Origin: Planctomycetota bacterium | Lineage (GTDB): Bacteria; Planctomycetota; Planctomycetia; Pirellulales; Pirellulaceae | Length of the DNA: 14,634 nucleotides | Reading direction: 5' to 3' | NCBI GenBank assembly: GCA_026692885.1 | Contig: JAPLNJ010001034.1 | Location: 1-14,634, forward strand | In this document: piece after piece, positions 12,410 through 14,634 of the stretch | How positions within the stretch are numbered: position 1 is the stretch's first letter | Layout: the number at the start of each line of letters is the position of its first letter | Translations under genes and position numbers: made by a program | Notes under the pieces: model-generated | Databases searched by the model: none | What the model was told of the DNA's origin: nothing | Seen by the model: only the letters and a program-made list of their open reading frames with translations

Positions 12410-14386
12410 TCACGGTACACCAGCGGGATTCGAGGGATCGGTCACGGGTTTTGTCTTGTGACCGAACAGGATCCCATACCAGCAACGCAAAGCATCGATG
12501 GTGATCACCGCGGTCAGTGTCAACATCACCCCGGCCAGGACGCAGGCCAGCTTCAGAAGAAACGAGTTCAGCGGCACCGCCTCCGTTTTGTGCCACCAAG
12601 TGTGGATGCTCTGCAGGCCCGCGGCGAACACGGTCACGATGACAAACACCAACGGGACCGCCGTCAACCAGGCATACCTCCGCCGCGGCGCATGGCGCAA
12701 CAAGTACGTTGTACCGACAGCCAAGGCGATCGTGGCCAGCAATTGATTGGCGATCCCCAACATGCGCCACAGCATCTCCAGGTTGCCGATGTACAACAGG
12801 CCGCCCCACAGGCCGCACACCAGAACGCTCATCCCCACGTTCACGCCCCACTTGGCTTCTCCGCCCAACGTGTACTTAGGATTGAACTGGGCCAGGGTTT
12901 CCTGGAACACAAAGCGGGCCACGCGCGTTCCAGTCTCCAGCAACGTAAGGATAAACAGGGCCTCGAACATGATCACGAAGTGATACCAGTAGGCCATCAC
13001 GGAGTCCAGGATCGACTGGCGGTCCTCCTGGAATTCCGCACCTTGCACGTGGACTGACCAGATCCGGGAAGCCCAGCGCGTGACCTGATACAGCCCCGGC
13101 AAGTCCGTCAGCACGTCGGACATCCCGACGGCCAGCGTAACCGCGCCGCCCGTGCGTCCGACCAGTTTCTCTTGGACGCTTTTCTCCAACTTCGGCAAGT
13201 CCTTGGGCTGCAGATCCCAGCCGTGCTCCGTCTGAGCGTTGGCGACCAAAGCCGTGTAGGCCGCTTGTTGGGCCGCAGTGTCCTGCGGCACGTTGATCCG
13301 GAAGTAGTCACCTGGTTCCAGGGCACACGCGGCCACCAGCGCCATCAGCGCCACGAAGCCTTCCAGAATCATGGCTCCGTAGCCGATGGGCCGGATGTCC
13401 GATTCCTTGTTGATCATCTTGGGAGTCGTGCCGGACGCAATCAGAGCATGGAATCCAGACAAGGCCCCGCACATGATCACGATACACACAAACGGCCACA
13501 CGGCGCCGGAGACCACAGGACCACCGCCGGCCAGGAAGTGTGTGGTGGCCGGCATCCTCAGCGGCGGGTGCACGGCGAAGATGCCCACGGCCAACACCAC
13601 GATCACGCCGATCTTCATGTAGGAACTCAGGTAGTCCCGCGGGCACATCAGCACCCACACCGGCAAGATCGAGGCGATCGCGGCGTAGCACGGCAGCATG
13701 ATCGACAGCGTCGGTTTGCTGAAGATCAGGTACTGGCCCCAGGCCAAGCCCGCCACGGGCTTACCCAGGATCACGCCCAACAACACGATGGTGACTCCGA
13801 TGACGGAGGCTTCGCCGATTTTGCCGGGCCGGATCTTGTACATCCACGCACCCGTCAGCAGCGCGGCCGGAATGGTGACCAGGATCGTGAACATGCCCCA
13901 CGCGCTCTCGCTCAGGGCATTGACCACAACGATGGCCACACTCGCCAACACGGCGACCACGATGAACAACGTGGCAATCGCCGTGGTGGCGCCAGAGACC
14001 GGCCCGATCATGGTGCGGGCGATCTTGGGCAGCGTCAGGCCGTCATTGCGGACCGACGCGAGCAAGATGACGAAGTCGTGCACGCCGCCTGCCAAACACG
14101 CCCCGATCACGATCCACGCGAACCCGGGAAAGTAGCCCCATTGCGAGGCCAATACGGGTCCGATCAGCGGGCCGGGGCCGGCGATGGCGGCGAAGTGGTG
14201 CCCGAACAGAACCAGACGTTTGGTCGGGTGGTAATCGACGCCATCCTTGAGCCGATGGGCCGGGGTGGGATGGTTGTCGTTCAGCACGCCGACTTTGGCG
14301 GCCAGGAACGCACCATAAAAGCGGTAAGCGACGGCGAAAGCCGCCAACGCGGTAATGACCAGCCACAGCGAGTTCAGCGAGTTCAC
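12410..14386 (-). CDS. cstA: Carbon starvation protein CstA (CstA/BtsT-family transporter)
   Basis: The 658-aa polytopic inner-membrane protein has the CstA signature FGHHFAAIAGPGPLIGPVLA near residue 60, then GGVHDF and GALSGFHALIASGTTPKMI, and about 16-18 hydrophobic segments by eye. The family takes up peptides and/or pyruvate during carbon limitation (E. coli CstA and BtsT). Its length is slightly below E. coli CstA (701). The soluble loop before WASRIWSVHVQG (roughly residues 360-420) contains YFRINVPQDTAAQQAAYTAL. The start is a GTG at 14386 with AAGGGGA 6 nt upstream; no ATG fits better. It stands alone, with a promoter-like sequence just upstream and no adjacent two-component system of the BtsSR type. 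Confidence 0.95.
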   Translation of the reverse strand: MNSLNSLWLVITALAAFAVAYRFYGAFLAAKVGVLNDNHPTPAHRLKDGVDYHPTKRLVLFGHHFAAIAGPGPLIGPVLASQWGYFPGFAWIVIGACLAGGVHDFVILLASVRNDGLTLPKIARTMIGPVSGATTAIATLFIVVAVLASVAIVVVNALSESAWGMFTILVTIPAALLTGAWMYKIRPGKIGEASVIGVTIVLLGVILGKPVAGLAWGQYLIFSKPTLSIMLPCYAAIASILPVWVLMCPRDYLSSYMKIGVIVVLAVGIFAVHPPLRMPATTHFLAGGGPVVSGAVWPFVCIVIMCGALSGFHALIASGTTPKMINKESDIRPIGYGAMILEGFVALMALVAACALEPGDYFRINVPQDTAAQQAAYTALVANAQTEHGWDLQPKDLPKLEKSVQEKLVGRTGGAVTLAVGMSDVLTDLPGLYQVTRWASRIWSVHVQGAEFQEDRQSILDSVMAYWYHFVIMFEALFILTLLETGTRVARFVFQETLAQFNPKYTLGGEAKWGVNVGMSVLVCGLWGGLLYIGNLEMLWRMLGIANQLLATIALAVGTTYLLRHAPRRRYAWLTAVPLVFVIVTVFAAGLQSIHTWWHKTEAVPLNSFLLKLACVLAGVMLTLTAVITIDALRCWYGILFGHKTKPVTDPSNPAGVP

Positions 14387-14423
14387 GGCGTCCCCTTTCC
14401 TTGCCGACGGAAGTAATCACGAC

Positions 14424-14453
14424 ATCATATCCCCTGTCCCACACCAACGGCAA
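14424..14453 (-). promoter_or_regulatory. Putative housekeeping promoter of cstA
   Basis: On the minus strand TTGCCG (14453-14448), an 18-nt spacer and TATGAT (14429-14424, five of six to consensus) lie about 40-65 nt upstream of the cstA GTG. The MITE-like element begins 15 bp further upstream, so it sits directly behind this promoter. Confidence 0.45.
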
Positions 14454-14467
14454 CGGCAGGGACGCCA

Positions 14468-14590
14468 AGGACCGGCGAATCAATAAGTGTTGGGTTTTCA
14501 AAGTAGTCATCACGCTCCGCGTGATGACATGTCGTCACGGCGGAGCGTGACGACTACTATACCTGCGACAGTTATTGATTCGCCGGTCCT
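14468..14590 (-). mobile_element. MITE-like element, copy 2, with perfect 19-bp terminal inverted repeats
   Basis: AGGACCGGCGAATCAATAA (14468-14486) and its exact reverse complement (14572-14590) bound a 123-bp unit. Inside is a 55-nt near-palindrome (14503-14557) of GTAGTCATCACGCTCCGC type. The inner part is nearly identical to 2155-2226 in reverse orientation. It encodes no protein, and no clear target-site duplication is visible. The structure fits a non-autonomous miniature transposon or a palindromic REP-type unit. Confidence 0.7.
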
Positions 14591-14615
14591 AACGCGGCCT
14601 GGGGCCGCAACCAAA

Positions 14616-14634
14616 GTAGGTCAGGCTTTCCAGC
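14616..14634. repeat. Partial copy of the clpB-downstream palindrome, cut by the window edge
   Basis: GTAGGTCAGGCTTTCCAGC is identical to 10003-10021, the start of the 48-bp palindrome after clpB. The rest of the repeat would lie beyond the window. Confidence 0.7.

Noticed and set aside
13172..14416. 414-codon open frame on the plus strand opposite cstA
   Set aside because: It is the antisense shadow of a certain membrane protein gene; composition is dominated by H, D, R, G and Q with no recognisable fold.

Overview
The window looks like a GC-rich chromosomal segment from a planctomycete (Pirellulales-like is my best guess). Three things suggest this. The intergenic spaces are packed with several unrelated palindromic repeat families of a kind I associate with planctomycete genomes. 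The protein repertoire fits: a signal-peptide-bearing beta-CASP hydrolase, a UroD-like methyltransferase, CstA, and HicAB. Housekeeping genes sit alone or in very small operons. No rRNA, tRNA, CRISPR array or complete insertion sequence was seen.

Layout. Positions 1-312 hold only repeats. Three minus-strand genes follow: an exported beta-CASP metallo-beta-lactamase-fold hydrolase (313-1965), an M48/Ste24-type membrane protease (2250-3533), and a chorismate-mutase/prephenate-dehydratase P-protein, pheA (3864-4973). They are separated by repeat-filled gaps. A 412-bp divergent region (4974-5385) carries a near-perfect sigma-54 (-24/-12) promoter reading into the dnaK-clpB chaperone operon on the plus strand (5386-9987). 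A perfect 48-bp palindrome separates clpB from a convergent UroD-like gene (10097-11359). Upstream of that, on the minus strand, lies a compact toxin-antitoxin island (11437-12245): a 65-aa antitoxin-like protein, a 22-codon remnant that looks like the start of a lost RelE/ParE-type toxin, then hicA and hicB, all overlapping or closely coupled. Last comes a carbon-starvation CstA transporter (12410-14386, minus).

Working together. DnaK and ClpB form one disaggregation unit, apparently under sigma-54 control, and the dnaK ribosome-binding site can fold onto the bases just before its ATG. The toxin-antitoxin island has its own promoter-like sequence and four copies of a TTGTCC hexamer as a candidate autoregulatory operator. 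The other genes look independent.

The strongest leads are the sigma-54 promoter of dnaK-clpB, the truncated-toxin/hicAB fusion operon, two inverted copies of a ~100-120 bp MITE-like element (one abutting the protease stop codon), and a P-protein whose chorismate mutase domain has lost most of its catalytic arginines. All calls come from reading the sequence and from memory of the families; no database search was run.
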